Shown here piece after piece: positions 1 to 8,356 of a DNA stretch of 64,000 bases. The number at the start of each line of letters is the position of its first letter. Within the stretch, counting starts at the first letter, position 1. This DNA comes from Sulfurimicrobium lacus (GTDB lineage Bacteria > Pseudomonadota > Gammaproteobacteria > Burkholderiales > Sulfuricellaceae), in contig NZ_AP022853.1 in NCBI RefSeq assembly GCF_011764585.1, forward strand, positions 3,629,501 to 3,693,500. The letters are read 5' to 3'. The position numbers were made by a program, and so were the translations under genes. Below the pieces are notes generated by a model. The model had not been told where the DNA came from. It saw only the letters and a program-made list of their open reading frames with translations, and did no database searches.

Positions 1-1
1 C

Positions 2-616
2 GCGATGCAACTGCCGCAGAACAAGTCAGGCAGCGAAGCGCTGGCCAGCCACGCCCCCTTCCATGCCGAAAAAGTTCGCCTCATCGCGGAAGATGATGCT
101 CCGGCTGCGAGCCCTGCACAGCCGGCTGCCGCCCCCGTTGCACCGCGGGTCTGCCTGGAGTGGGGCCTGTTCGCCGACCAGGAACTGGCCAAAGCAAAGG
201 CCGCCCTGGAACCGTTGAAACTGGGTGACAGCGACATCAGCGTACGCAGCGCCCCGGCAAAGAGCAGCACATACTGGGTCTATATTCCTCCACTGAAATC
301 GAAGCAGGACGCCAGCAAGAAAGTGGAAGAACTCAAAGGATTGGGCATTCAGGACAGTTTCGTGATGCAGGACGACAACCAGTGGCGCTATGCCGTATCG
401 CTCGGTGTGTTTTCGACGCAGGAAGCGGCGGATAAATATCTCGTCCAGATTCGCGAAAAGGGCGTGAAATCGGCGAAAGCCACGCCGCGCAACCAGGAAA
501 GCGGCCACTCCAGCATGATTATCAGATCCGCTGGCGCGAACATTGAAGCGGAACTGGTCAAGCTCAAGCAGGACTTCCCGGCCACCGAACTCAAAGCCGT
601 GCCCTGCCCGCAATAA
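2..616 (+). CDS. SPOR-domain protein, 5' end outside window
   Basis: The frame is open to the window edge, so the gene is probably cut at its 5' end; the first visible ATG is at position 5. About 200 residues remain. A low-complexity Ala/Pro linker (residues ~33-47) leads into a C-terminal stretch with two alpha/beta repeats, including WVYIPPLKSKQDASKKVEEL and WRYAVSLGVFSTQEAADKYL, which is the pattern of SPOR (septal peptidoglycan-binding) domains. Family knowledge: SPOR proteins bind denuded glycan strands at the division site, usually as inner-membrane proteins with an N-terminal anchor. The anchor would lie in the missing part. The target and exact paralogue cannot be told from this fragment. 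Confidence 0.75.
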   Translation, partial: AMQLPQNKSGSEALASHAPFHAEKVRLIAEDDAPAASPAQPAAAPVAPRVCLEWGLFADQELAKAKAALEPLKLGDSDISVRSAPAKSSTYWVYIPPLKSKQDASKKVEELKGLGIQDSFVMQDDNQWRYAVSLGVFSTQEAADKYLVQIREKGVKSAKATPRNQESGHSSMIIRSAGANIEAELVKLKQDFPATELKAVPCPQ

Positions 617-636
617 GCAGCCCCGCTAGCCCCCTG

Positions 637-879
637 CTACTCTTCCATCTTCTTGTGCGCCCCGTCGCAAAATGGGGTTTTCGCACTTGCTTTACAGCCG
701 CACAACCAGACCTTGGTTTTTTCGCCCAGGGTAAACTTTTGCGGTGCGAATCCGCTGCCTTTATGCGCGCCGTCGCAGAACGGCTGCGTGGTGGATTTGC
801 CGCATGAACACCACCAGTAGTCGCCGGCTTCCAGTTCCATGGCGTAAGGCGCGCGCTGGGCGCAGACGGGTTTGCTCAT
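637..879 (-). CDS. CDGSH iron-sulfur domain protein (two motifs)
   Basis: This 80-residue protein has two complete CDGSH-type motifs, CSCGKSTTQPFCDGAH and CGCKASAKTPFCDGAH. Each has the C-x-C ... C-D-G-x-H ligand set of a redox-active [2Fe-2S] cluster with one histidine ligand. No membrane anchor is seen, so a small soluble protein is expected, as in bacterial double-CDGSH (mitoNEET-like) proteins. Their role is generally taken to be electron or cluster transfer, but the partner is unknown. It lies 27 bp downstream of, and on the same strand as, another [2Fe-2S] protein (907-2406), so a shared redox role is plausible but only inferred. Confidence 0.9.
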   Translation of the reverse strand: MSKPVCAQRAPYAMELEAGDYWWCSCGKSTTQPFCDGAHKGSGFAPQKFTLGEKTKVWLCGCKASAKTPFCDGAHKKMEE

Positions 880-906
880 ATTCAGGTCCTTTGGGTTAAA
901 AAACGT

Positions 907-2406
907 TTACTTCACTGGCCCTGCAAAAACCCGGCTCTTGGGCAAACCCAGGCCGAGGAAAAACTGCTCCGCGACCGACAGCGCCGATTCAGGACCGGCA
1001 ACGTAAATATCGCTGAGCTTCACATCGGGATGCTCGTCCACGATCCCCTGCAAGGTGGCGCGCAGCATGTCCGTGCGCTTGCCGCTGACGGCCCGCAAAT
1101 CATAGCCCGCCACCAGCGCCGAGAAATGAAAATTATCCAGGGCGTCGGCCCATGCGCGGCCGACATTCGGCAAGTAGATATTTTCGGCCTCCGACCCGAT
1201 CCAGTACAGGTGCATGGCCTCGGCGGCGTCCAGCGACAGGGCGTGTTCGATCAGGCTCTTGATCGGGGCGAAGCCGGCGTCGAAGGCGATGAAGTAGAGC
1301 GGGCGCGGCGATTTTTCGTGCAGGATGAACTCGCCCTGCGGTCCCTCGACATCCACCACATCGTTGCTCTTGAGGCGGTTGAACACGTAATCAGAAAACA
1401 GGTTGCCGGGCATGCGGCGCACATGAAACAGCAGGTTGCGGTCGTCGCAGGGACAACTGGCGACGGGCAGTTCGGCGCTCAGGGACTTGCCCACCTGGAG
1501 CGTGACGTACTGCCCGGCGAGGAAGCGCAGGCGCCGGGTGCGCGGGGTCTGCAGATGCAGCAGCACCATGTCGGGCGCCAGCGCTTCGACCGACTTGACC
1601 CGGGCGTCGATCTGCTGAAACGGGATATCCTGCACGCCGCCCGCCACCGGCGCTTCGATGTCCACATCGCTGACTGCGGTGTTGCTGCACAGCAGGATAT
1701 AGCCCTGGTTCTTCTCCGCTTCGGGGATCACGTAGTCGTGGTGGCGTACTTTCTTGATCTGCCCGGACACCACCCGCGCCTTGCACAGGCCGCAATTGCC
1801 GCCGCTGCAGCCGTAATTGAGCGGCACCCCGGCGCGCAGCGCGGCTTCGAGCAAGGTGTCCTGGCCTTCGAGGAAGAAATCGTGGCCGCTCGGCAGCACG
1901 CGCACGTGCGCCGCCATGACGCGCAAAATGCTGTCCCTTACCGCCAGGGGGTTGGGGTAGCCCGGCTCCATCGCCGCGCCGACCTCGTCCTTTAGCCAGA
2001 TTTTGAGGCCTACCACTGTGGCTTTGACCTCGTCTTTGCATTGCCCTTCGATTTCGCTCAATTTACCTCGCAATCGGTCGAGCAGGATATTCAGCTGCCG
2101 GACCTGTGTCTGACTGTTCGCCAGTGCCGTGCTCAACTCGGTGACCCTGGCGGCGAGCACTTCCGCTTCCGGTAGCGCGCGCTCGAACACGCGCTTGCCG
2201 AAGGCCCGTTCCTTGATGTAGGAAACCCGGTCGAACTCGGTATTGTCTTCCAGTTGCGCGCCGGGGTAAGCGGCCAACAGATCGTCCACCGTCACCATCC
2301 CGTCGAAGGAAGACAGTTCGCCGTTCTGGATTCTTTTCTGCAGTTCGCCCCGCGTTACTCCCACGAGACGCCCGGCTCTTGAAAGGCTCATCAAAATCTG
2401 GGGCAT
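907..2406 (-). CDS. HTH/coiled-coil-[2Fe-2S] ferredoxin-flavin reductase fusion
   Basis: A 499-residue fusion protein. I chose the ATG at 2406 because GAAGGAGG lies 5 nt upstream; an upstream in-frame start at 2541 has no such site. Residues ~1-60 look like a small helix-turn-helix (SLSRAGRLVGVTRGELQKRI) and are followed by a coiled coil to ~120. A plant-type ferredoxin domain follows, with Cys ligands ~200, 205, 208 and 240 in C-x4-C-x2-C...C spacing. The C-terminus is an FNR-type FAD/NAD(P) reductase (FLAGQYVTLQV for flavin; FDAGFAPIKSL at the nucleotide site). The electron-transfer half resembles CDP-glucoseen reductase and phenol hydroxylase reductase. The N-terminal half is unusual for such enzymes. 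Substrate unknown. Confidence 0.8.
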   Translation of the reverse strand: MPQILMSLSRAGRLVGVTRGELQKRIQNGELSSFDGMVTVDDLLAAYPGAQLEDNTEFDRVSYIKERAFGKRVFERALPEAEVLAARVTELSTALANSQTQVRQLNILLDRLRGKLSEIEGQCKDEVKATVVGLKIWLKDEVGAAMEPGYPNPLAVRDSILRVMAAHVRVLPSGHDFFLEGQDTLLEAALRAGVPLNYGCSGGNCGLCKARVVSGQIKKVRHHDYVIPEAEKNQGYILLCSNTAVSDVDIEAPVAGGVQDIPFQQIDARVKSVEALAPDMVLLHLQTPRTRRLRFLAGQYVTLQVGKSLSAELPVASCPCDDRNLLFHVRRMPGNLFSDYVFNRLKSNDVVDVEGPQGEFILHEKSPRPLYFIAFDAGFAPIKSLIEHALSLDAAEAMHLYWIGSEAENIYLPNVGRAWADALDNFHFSALVAGYDLRAVSGKRTDMLRATLQGIVDEHPDVKLSDIYVAGPESALSVAEQFFLGLGLPKSRVFAGPVK

Positions 2407-2569
2407 GGAAACCTCCTTCAAGCAGAAACCGTTGCCCACATCTTGACTCAAATGCCAAACGCCCTCAATACCCTCAAACTGGGTCCATGAGCGGCAAAAA
2501 TCAATCCAGGCCAGACCGATTCGTCTAGAATAAGTAGACATACCTAAGTAAATTTAGTGGAAAACGGCA

Positions 2570-5242
2570 TTGAACCCGGACCAATCCAAGCTCGCCAGCG
2601 ACACCATCGCACTGCAAAGGCTCAATCGCGCCCTGCTGACCACGTTGCGTTGCAGCGAGGTGCTGGTGCACGCCACGGAAGAGATCGAGCTGCTGCAGGA
2701 CATGTGCCGCATCATCGTCGAGGTGGGCGGCTATCGGCTCGCCTGGGTCGGCTACGCGGTGTTCGGCGAGGGGAAATCCGTCTGCCCGGTGGCGCACCAT
2801 GGCTTCGACGCGGGCTACCTGGAAAACGCCTCGATCACCTGGGCGGACACGGAACGCGGCCGCGGCCCCACCGGCACGGCGATCAGGACAGGCGAGCCGC
2901 AAATCAACCAGAACTTCGCCAGCAACCCCCGCATGGACCCGTGGCGCGATTCAGCCCTGAAACAAGGCTACGAATCGAGCATTGCCTTGCCGCTTAAAGA
3001 CAAAAAAACGGTTTTCGGGGCGATCACCATTTACGCCGCGGAGCCTGACGCCTTCAACAGCCAGGAAATCGAACTACTGACGAAACTGGCCGACAACCTG
3101 AGCTATGGCATAGCCGCCTTGCGCACGCGCGCCGAGCATGCCCTGGCCATCAAGGAACTGCAGCTGGCCGCCAAGGTGTTCGAGGAAAGCAACGAGGGCA
3201 TTCTGATCTCCGACGCCGAGAACAGGATACTGGCCGTGAACAGGCGTTTCAGCGAGATCACCGGCTACCGGGAGGATGAGGTCGTCGGGCGCAATCCGAG
3301 CATCATCCGCTCGGATCGTCACGACGCCGGTTTCTTCGAAGACATGTGGACCACCATCAACGAAACCGGGCACTGGATGGGGGAAATCTGGAACCGGCGC
3401 AAGAACGGCGAGGTTTTCCCGGTGCTTCAGTCCATCAGCGTGATCCGCGACCGGCATGGCATCCTGACCAACTACCTCGGCGTATTTGCCGATATCACCA
3501 ACAGCAAGGAGAGTGAGGAGCGCATCCTCCACCTGACCAACTTCGACGCCCTGACGGGTCTGGCGAACCGCGGGCTGCTCATCGACCGCATGAACCAGGC
3601 CATCATCCATGCGCGGCGCGCCCAGCGCCTGGTAGCGGTGATTTTCCTCGACCTCGACCGCTTCAAGCTGATCAACGAGGGGCTCGGCCACGCCGCCGGC
3701 GATGCGTTGCTCAAGGAGGTCGCGGAGCGCATTTCCGGCTTTGTGCGCCCCGGCGACACCGTGGCGCGGCTGGGCGGGGACGAGTTCGTGGTGGTCCTGT
3801 CGGACATGGCCGGCGAGGACGACGCCGCATTGCTGGCGCGCGAGCTGATGCGCGTGCTTGCCGTGCCGACGACGGTGGCCGGGCAGGACATCGTGGTGAC
3901 CGCCAGTCTGGGCACGGCGCTTTTCCCCAAGGACGGCGATGCGGCCGAAGCGCTGCTGGAGAACGCCGACGTGGCGATGTACCGCGCCAAGGAACTGGGC
4001 CGCAACAGCGTCCAGTTCTACGCCCCGGAAATGAACGCGCGCATGCTCGAACGCCTGGAACTCGAAGCCGGGCTGCACCGCGCGCTGGAACAGCATGAAT
4101 TCCTGCTGCACTACCAGCCCAAGGTGGAGCTCGAACGTGGCCGCGTGATCGGCGGCGAAGCGCTGATCCGCTGGCGCCACCCGGTGATCGGCATGATCGC
4201 TCCCGGCGATTTCATTCCTCTGGCCGAGGAAACCGGCCTCATCGTCCAGATCGGCGAGTGGGTGATCGAGACTGCCTGCCAGCAGATCAAGGCGAGGCAA
4301 ACCGCCGGATTAGCCGAGGTCAGCATTTCCGTGAACCTCTCCGGCCGCCAGTTCCAGCAGGAAAACCTGGTCCAGCTGGTGAAGCAGGCGTTGGCACAGA
4401 ACGACGTCGCGGCGCAACACCTCGAACTGGAGGTCACCGAAAGCGCGATCATGCAGAACCCGGAGCGAACCATCGCCATCCTGCGCGAACTGAAAGAAGT
4501 CGGCGTAAAGCTCTCGCTGGACGATTTCGGCACGGGCTATTCCAGCCTGAACTACCTCAAGCGCTTCCCCATCGACACCCTGAAAATAGACCGCTCATTC
4601 GTGCGCGACATCACCTCAAACCCGGAAGATGCTGCCATCACCAACGCCGTGATCTCCCTGGCGCACAGCCTGAAGCTCAGCGTGATTGCGGAAGGCGTCG
4701 AAACCGAGGCGCAGCTGGAATATCTGCGCCGCAACCAGTGCGACCAGATGCAGGGCTTCCACTTCAGCCGCCCGCTGCCGCCCGAGGATTTTGCCGAGAT
4801 GTTGCGCAGCGGCCGCACCCTGGCGCTCGGGCAAACAGCCAAGGACGAAAAAACGCGCACCCTGCTGATCGTCGACGACGAACCCAATATTCTCTCGGCG
4901 CTGCAGCGCCTGCTGCGGCGCGACGGCTATCGCATCCTGAAGGCGGGCAGCGCGGCGGAAGGATTCGAATTGCTGGCGCTCAACGAGGTGCAAGTGATCA
5001 TTTCCGACCAGCGCATGCCGCACATGAGCGGCACCGAGTTCCTGAGCCGGGTCAAGGAGATGTACCCCGACACCATCCGCCTGGTGCTGTCGGGCTATAC
5101 CGACCTGAAATCGATCACCGACGCGATCAACCAGGGGGCGATCTTCAAGTTCCTGACCAAGCCCTGGGAGGACGATGCACTGCGCGAACGCGTCCACGAC
5201 GCCTTCGTTTTCCAGGAATCGAAGCGCAAAGAGAACCAGTAA
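2570..5242 (+). CDS. GAF-PAS-GGDEF-EAL protein with C-terminal receiver
   Basis: An 890-residue soluble signalling protein starting at TTG. Domain order: GAF ~30-190, PAS ~200-310, GGDEF ~325-485 (GGDEF at 402-406, inhibitory RxxD site 393-396 five residues before it), EAL ~505-745 (EAL 530-532, DDFGTGYSS 651-659), then a receiver ~764-880 with acidic pocket D769/D770, phospho-acceptor D813 and K864. It should make and/or degrade cyclic-di-GMP; both active sites look intact. The receiver belongs to the type with SDQRMPxMSG and LTKPW that is common in RpfG-like regulators. No transmembrane segment is seen. The GAF module is closely similar to that in the 23960-26863 protein. A weak ribosome site makes the TTG start less certain. 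Confidence 0.92.
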   Translation: MNPDQSKLASDTIALQRLNRALLTTLRCSEVLVHATEEIELLQDMCRIIVEVGGYRLAWVGYAVFGEGKSVCPVAHHGFDAGYLENASITWADTERGRGPTGTAIRTGEPQINQNFASNPRMDPWRDSALKQGYESSIALPLKDKKTVFGAITIYAAEPDAFNSQEIELLTKLADNLSYGIAALRTRAEHALAIKELQLAAKVFEESNEGILISDAENRILAVNRRFSEITGYREDEVVGRNPSIIRSDRHDAGFFEDMWTTINETGHWMGEIWNRRKNGEVFPVLQSISVIRDRHGILTNYLGVFADITNSKESEERILHLTNFDALTGLANRGLLIDRMNQAIIHARRAQRLVAVIFLDLDRFKLINEGLGHAAGDALLKEVAERISGFVRPGDTVARLGGDEFVVVLSDMAGEDDAALLARELMRVLAVPTTVAGQDIVVTASLGTALFPKDGDAAEALLENADVAMYRAKELGRNSVQFYAPEMNARMLERLELEAGLHRALEQHEFLLHYQPKVELERGRVIGGEALIRWRHPVIGMIAPGDFIPLAEETGLIVQIGEWVIETACQQIKARQTAGLAEVSISVNLSGRQFQQENLVQLVKQALAQNDVAAQHLELEVTESAIMQNPERTIAILRELKEVGVKLSLDDFGTGYSSLNYLKRFPIDTLKIDRSFVRDITSNPEDAAITNAVISLAHSLKLSVIAEGVETEAQLEYLRRNQCDQMQGFHFSRPLPPEDFAEMLRSGRTLALGQTAKDEKTRTLLIVDDEPNILSALQRLLRRDGYRILKAGSAAEGFELLALNEVQVIISDQRMPHMSGTEFLSRVKEMYPDTIRLVLSGYTDLKSITDAINQGAIFKFLTKPWEDDALRERVHDAFVFQESKRKENQ

Positions 5243-5311
5243 ACCCGCGAGCAACACCGCGCAACGCCGCCCCGGCGATACAATGAACACCCCGCAACCC
5301 GATCCCCGGCA

Positions 5312-6577
5312 ATGACTCACGACCCTCACCCGCTCCCCTCGAACAGCGCCGATCCTCATCCCGAAACCCTGCGCCAGGAAGCCGCGCGTTGCGTCGCCTG
5401 CGGGCTGTGTCTGCCGCACTGCCCGACCTACCGCAAGACGCTCAACGAGGCGGACTCCCCGCGCGGACGCATTTTCCTGATGGCAGCGTTGCTGGAGCAC
5501 AAGCTTCCCCTGTCGCCGGAACTCGTCGCTCATCTGGACCTGTGCCTCGCCTGCCGCGCCTGCGAAAACGCCTGCCCGTCCCAAGTGCGCTACGGCCAGC
5601 TGGTGGACGGCGTGCGCGCCCTGATCGAACCCGAACGGCAGCGCCCCATGCGCCAACAAGCGCTGCGGCGGGTGCTGTTCAGGACGCTGGCGCACCCGCG
5701 CCTGTTGCAGAGTGCCGGCGGTGTGCTGCGCGTCTATCAGCGCTCCGGCCTGCAAAGTCTGGCGCGCAAGTCGCGCCTGCTCGAAGCCCTCGGCCTGGAC
5801 CGCGCCGAGGCCCGCCTGCCGCCGCTGTCGGCGCCGCCCCGCAGCGGCATGCATCCCGCCCACGGGACGACGCGCGGCACGGTGGGGTTGTTCCTCGGCT
5901 GCGTGGCGCGCATGAGCGATGCGGAAACCCTGCATGCCGCCGTTTTCGTGCTCAACCGGCTGGGTTACGCGGTGCAGGTTGCGCCTCGGCAAACCTGCTG
6001 CGGCGCGCTGCACGAGCTCAGTGGCGAGCGTGAAACCGCGCAGCGCCTGGCGCAGGAAAACCGCGCCGCTTTTGCCGCGCCGGAATTGCTGGCCATCGTT
6101 CACGCGGCATCGGGCTGCGGCGCCACGCTGGCCGAATACACCCCGCCGCTCGCCGCGCCGGTGCTCGACATCAGCGCTTTCCTCGCCACCGCGCAAGGCT
6201 GGGAGCAGGTCGAACTGGCGCCGCTGGCGCACAACATCGCGGTGCATGAACCCTGCCTGAGCCGCAACGTGCTGCACGACCAGGACGCCGCCTACGCGCT
6301 GCTGCGGCGGATTCCCGCCGCCACCGTCGCGGCGCTGGCCGGCAACGATCAGTGCTGCGGCGCGGCGGGAATTTACGCACTGACCCAGCCGGAAATGGCG
6401 GCGCAGCTGTTGCGTGATAAAATCGACGCCATCAAGGCAAGCGGCGCGCACATCATCGCCACTTCCAACCCGGGTTGCGCCATGCATCTCGCCGACGGCC
6501 TGAAGGCCGAGGGGTGGAGCTTGGAAGTGCTGCATCCGGTAACGTTAGTGGCAAGGCAAATGGGATATCCCAAATGA
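5312..6577 (+). CDS. glcF: Glycolate oxidase iron-sulfur subunit-like (GlcF)
   Basis: 421 residues. Two [4Fe-4S] ferredoxin motifs lie near the N-terminus (CVACGLCLPHCP and CLACRACENACP). Two CCG cysteine-rich domains follow, with TCCGALHELSG and QCCGAAGIYAL and their partner cysteines. This is the plan of GlcF, the Fe-S subunit that carries electrons from FAD-dependent glycolate (or related 2-hydroxyacid) oxidation to quinone at the inner membrane. The flavin subunits GlcD/GlcE are not adjacent: the upstream neighbour is a GGDEF/EAL protein. The partner must therefore be encoded elsewhere, and the substrate could be another hydroxyacid such as D-lactate. Start ATG at 5312 follows a CCCCGGCA region without a strong ribosome site. 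Confidence 0.85.
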   Translation: MTHDPHPLPSNSADPHPETLRQEAARCVACGLCLPHCPTYRKTLNEADSPRGRIFLMAALLEHKLPLSPELVAHLDLCLACRACENACPSQVRYGQLVDGVRALIEPERQRPMRQQALRRVLFRTLAHPRLLQSAGGVLRVYQRSGLQSLARKSRLLEALGLDRAEARLPPLSAPPRSGMHPAHGTTRGTVGLFLGCVARMSDAETLHAAVFVLNRLGYAVQVAPRQTCCGALHELSGERETAQRLAQENRAAFAAPELLAIVHAASGCGATLAEYTPPLAAPVLDISAFLATAQGWEQVELAPLAHNIAVHEPCLSRNVLHDQDAAYALLRRIPAATVAALAGNDQCCGAAGIYALTQPEMAAQLLRDKIDAIKASGAHIIATSNPGCAMHLADGLKAEGWSLEVLHPVTLVARQMGYPK

Positions 6578-6593
6578 TCCGAAAAAACAGTTA

Positions 6594-6661
6594 GCCACAG
6601 AGAACACAGAGTTCACAGAGAAAAACCGCCCTATCTCTGTGAACTCTGTGTTCTCTGTGGC
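6594..6661. repeat. Perfect inverted repeat built from CACAGAGNN nonamers
   Basis: Two perfectly complementary 27-bp arms (6594-6620 and 6635-6661) are separated by a 14-nt loop. Each arm is three tandem copies of the nonamer CACAGAGNN. The hairpin ends 20 nt before the coq7 start codon and just upstream of its ribosome site, and both flanking genes are transcribed rightward. There is no U-run, so it is not a typical terminator. Related elements are at 22517-22637 and 63100-63158. Confidence 0.9.
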
Positions 6662-6681
6662 CTGAAGTGAGGTATTGCAAA

Positions 6682-7308
6682 ATGATTCCACTGGATAAAC
6701 TGGTCATCGAATTCGACAAGGGCCTGCGCACCCTGTTCGCGCCCGCGCCGACCCTGCGCCCTCTGCCGGGCAACGATTTGCCCGACGCCGAGCTGAGCAC
6801 GGAGGAGAAACAGCGCACCGTTTCCCTGATGCGCGTCAATCACTGCGGCGAAATCTGCGCCCAGGCGCTGTACCAGGGCCAGGCGCTCACGGCGCGCAAC
6901 GAGGAAGTGAAAGCCGCGCTGGTGCAGGCAGCGTGGGAAGAGACCGAGCACCTCAACTGGACCGAAACCCGCATCAAGGAACTGGGCGGGCGCACCAGCT
7001 TCCTCAATCCGCTGTGGTACACCGGCTCCCTCGCCCTCGGCGCGCTGGCCGGCGCACTGGGCGACAAGTGGAATCTCGGCTTCCTGGCGGAAACCGAGCA
7101 CCAGGTGGAACAGCACCTGGAAAGCCATCTCGGACGCCTGCCGCAGCAGGACGAAAAAAGCCGCGCCATCCTGGAACAAATGAAAATCGACGAGATCCAG
7201 CACGCCAACACGGCGCTGGAACATGGCGGCGCCCCGCTCCCGCTGCCGGTCAAGGCGGCGATGAAGCTGTCCTCCAAAATCATGACCAGAACGGCGTACT
7301 GGATTTGA
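6682..7308 (+). CDS. coq7: Demethoxyubiquinone hydroxylase
   Basis: 208 residues from ATG 6682, chosen because GAGGT sits 8 nt upstream; an in-frame GTG at 6667 would overlap that ribosome site. The carboxylate and histidine ligands of a di-iron hydroxylase are visible in the repeated E...ExxH pattern: [37 protein letters not shown] and DEIQHA. This is the Coq7/CLK-1 family, which hydroxylates 2-octaprenyl-3-methyl-6-methoxy-benzoquinol late in ubiquinone synthesis at the membrane. Its presence indicates ubiquinone-based respiration and the aerobic hydroxylase route. A perfect hairpin repeat lies directly in its leader. The following gene overlaps its stop codon. Confidence 0.95.
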   Translation: MIPLDKLVIEFDKGLRTLFAPAPTLRPLPGNDLPDAELSTEEKQRTVSLMRVNHCGEICAQALYQGQALTARNEEVKAALVQAAWEETEHLNWTETRIKELGGRTSFLNPLWYTGSLALGALAGALGDKWNLGFLAETEHQVEQHLESHLGRLPQQDEKSRAILEQMKIDEIQHANTALEHGGAPLPLPVKAAMKLSSKIMTRTAYWI

Positions 7309-7637
7309 AAACAGCAAACTTCGCGGAAAATCTCGCCAATCTGGGCAGCATCGACGCCTACGCCAAGCTCGAACTGATCGACGCCGCCGGCAGCACGGTT
7401 GCATGCATCGAGAACAAACCGGGCAGCCAGGGCTCCCTCAAGGTATACCGCCACCTTGCAGCAAAATGGGGCGCCATCAACCCGGACGCAGCCGCGGAAG
7501 GCGTGCAGCTCTATGCCGAGCACACGGAAGACGCGCGCCGCAATCCCGGCAAGCATCCCAACATCGACCGCCTGTTCGACATCGTCGCCAGCGGCTCAGT
7601 GTATTCGGTGCAGCTCACCCCCGCAGTTTCCGCCTGA
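7305..7637 (+). CDS. Conserved small protein, DUF2322-like
   Basis: A 110-residue frame opening with TTG at 7305, overlapping the coq7 stop (TTGA); there is no internal ATG, so translation is probably coupled to coq7. The stretches [50 protein letters not shown] and FDIVASG recall the DUF2322 family as I remember it. That family has no assigned function. No signal peptide or membrane segment is seen, so it is likely cytoplasmic. A real gene is supported by protein-like composition and tight packing against both neighbours; the family name should be confirmed by a profile search. Confidence 0.75.
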   Translation: MKTANFAENLANLGSIDAYAKLELIDAAGSTVACIENKPGSQGSLKVYRHLAAKWGAINPDAAAEGVQLYAEHTEDARRNPGKHPNIDRLFDIVASGSVYSVQLTPAVSA

Positions 7638-7644
7638 GGCATTC

Positions 7645-8310
7645 GTGAAAAAAATCATTCTGATCGTGGCCGCGCTCGCCGCCGTCGCCTTGGCCACCGC
7701 GCTGCTGCGCCCCTCGGGCAGCAAACCCGGCGCGCAGGCCATCACCGGCCTGCCGTGGCAAATCGAAATCCTGCCGGACGGCCATTCGAAAGTGTTCGGC
7801 CTGACCCTCGCCGCGAGCACCCTGGGGGATGCGCGCCAGCGTTTCGGCAGCGATATGGAAGTGGCGCTGGTCGCCGCCCCGGGAGAGGCGGGCTCGCTGG
7901 AAGCCTATTACAACCAGGTCACGGCCGGCGTGCTGACCGGCAAGATGATCCTGACCGCCGCGCTGGACAAGGAATCCGTCGAACGCATGCGGCAGAACGC
8001 GGTAAGAAAAGGCCGCATGGAAAGCACCACGCGCAAATTCAGCCTCAGCGCGGAAGACCTGGCGCAAGCCTACGCCACCCCGATCGAAAGCATCACCTTC
8101 ATCCCCTCCGCCAGCTTCGATGCAGACATTGCCCTGAGCCATTTCGGCCAGCCGGCGGAACGCATCCGCAGCTCCGCGCAAGTGGAAAACCTGCTCTATC
8201 CCGCCAAGGGCCTGTCCCTGACGCTCGACAGCGAGGGCAAGGAAGTGCTGCAGTACGTGACGCCGCAGCAGTTCGCGCGCTTGCGCGACCCGCTGTTAAA
8301 GCACCACTGA
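7645..8310 (+). CDS. Membrane-anchored or secreted conserved protein of unknown function
   Basis: 221 residues from GTG 7645, seven nt after the previous stop. The N-terminus is a Lys-Lys pair followed by a hydrophobic run (IILIVAALAAVALATALL), so the protein is exported or anchored in the inner membrane by one helix. The remainder is mixed alpha/beta with no cysteine cluster or catalytic motif I recognise. The layout suggests it is the last gene of a coq7 operon. A GC-rich hairpin follows at 8326-8344. I do not recognise the family. Confidence 0.7.
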   Translation: MKKIILIVAALAAVALATALLRPSGSKPGAQAITGLPWQIEILPDGHSKVFGLTLAASTLGDARQRFGSDMEVALVAAPGEAGSLEAYYNQVTAGVLTGKMILTAALDKESVERMRQNAVRKGRMESTTRKFSLSAEDLAQAYATPIESITFIPSASFDADIALSHFGQPAERIRSSAQVENLLYPAKGLSLTLDSEGKEVLQYVTPQQFARLRDPLLKHH

Positions 8311-8325
8311 TTTATAACCCGGATT

Positions 8326-8344
8326 GGCCGGCTCACCGCCGGCC
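8326..8344. terminator. GC-rich hairpin between convergent genes
   Basis: GGCCGGC and GCCGGCC form a perfect 7-bp stem with a 5-nt loop, and flanking ACCCGG/GGGT can extend it. It sits between the rightward gene ending at 8310 and the leftward ybiT ending at 8357, where a bidirectional terminator is expected. There is no clear U-run, so activity is inferred from position and stem strength. Confidence 0.5.
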
Positions 8345-8356
8345 GGGTAGGAACCC

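Noticed and set aside
2443-2471. Promoter TTGACT with CAATAC 17 nt downstream before the 2570 gene
   Set aside because: The -35 is good but the -10 matches poorly and lies ~100 nt from the start; not listed as a feature.
4616-6535. 639-residue minus-strand open frame across the GGDEF/EAL and glcF genes
   Set aside because: It crosses two well-supported plus-strand genes and has only shadow-like composition.
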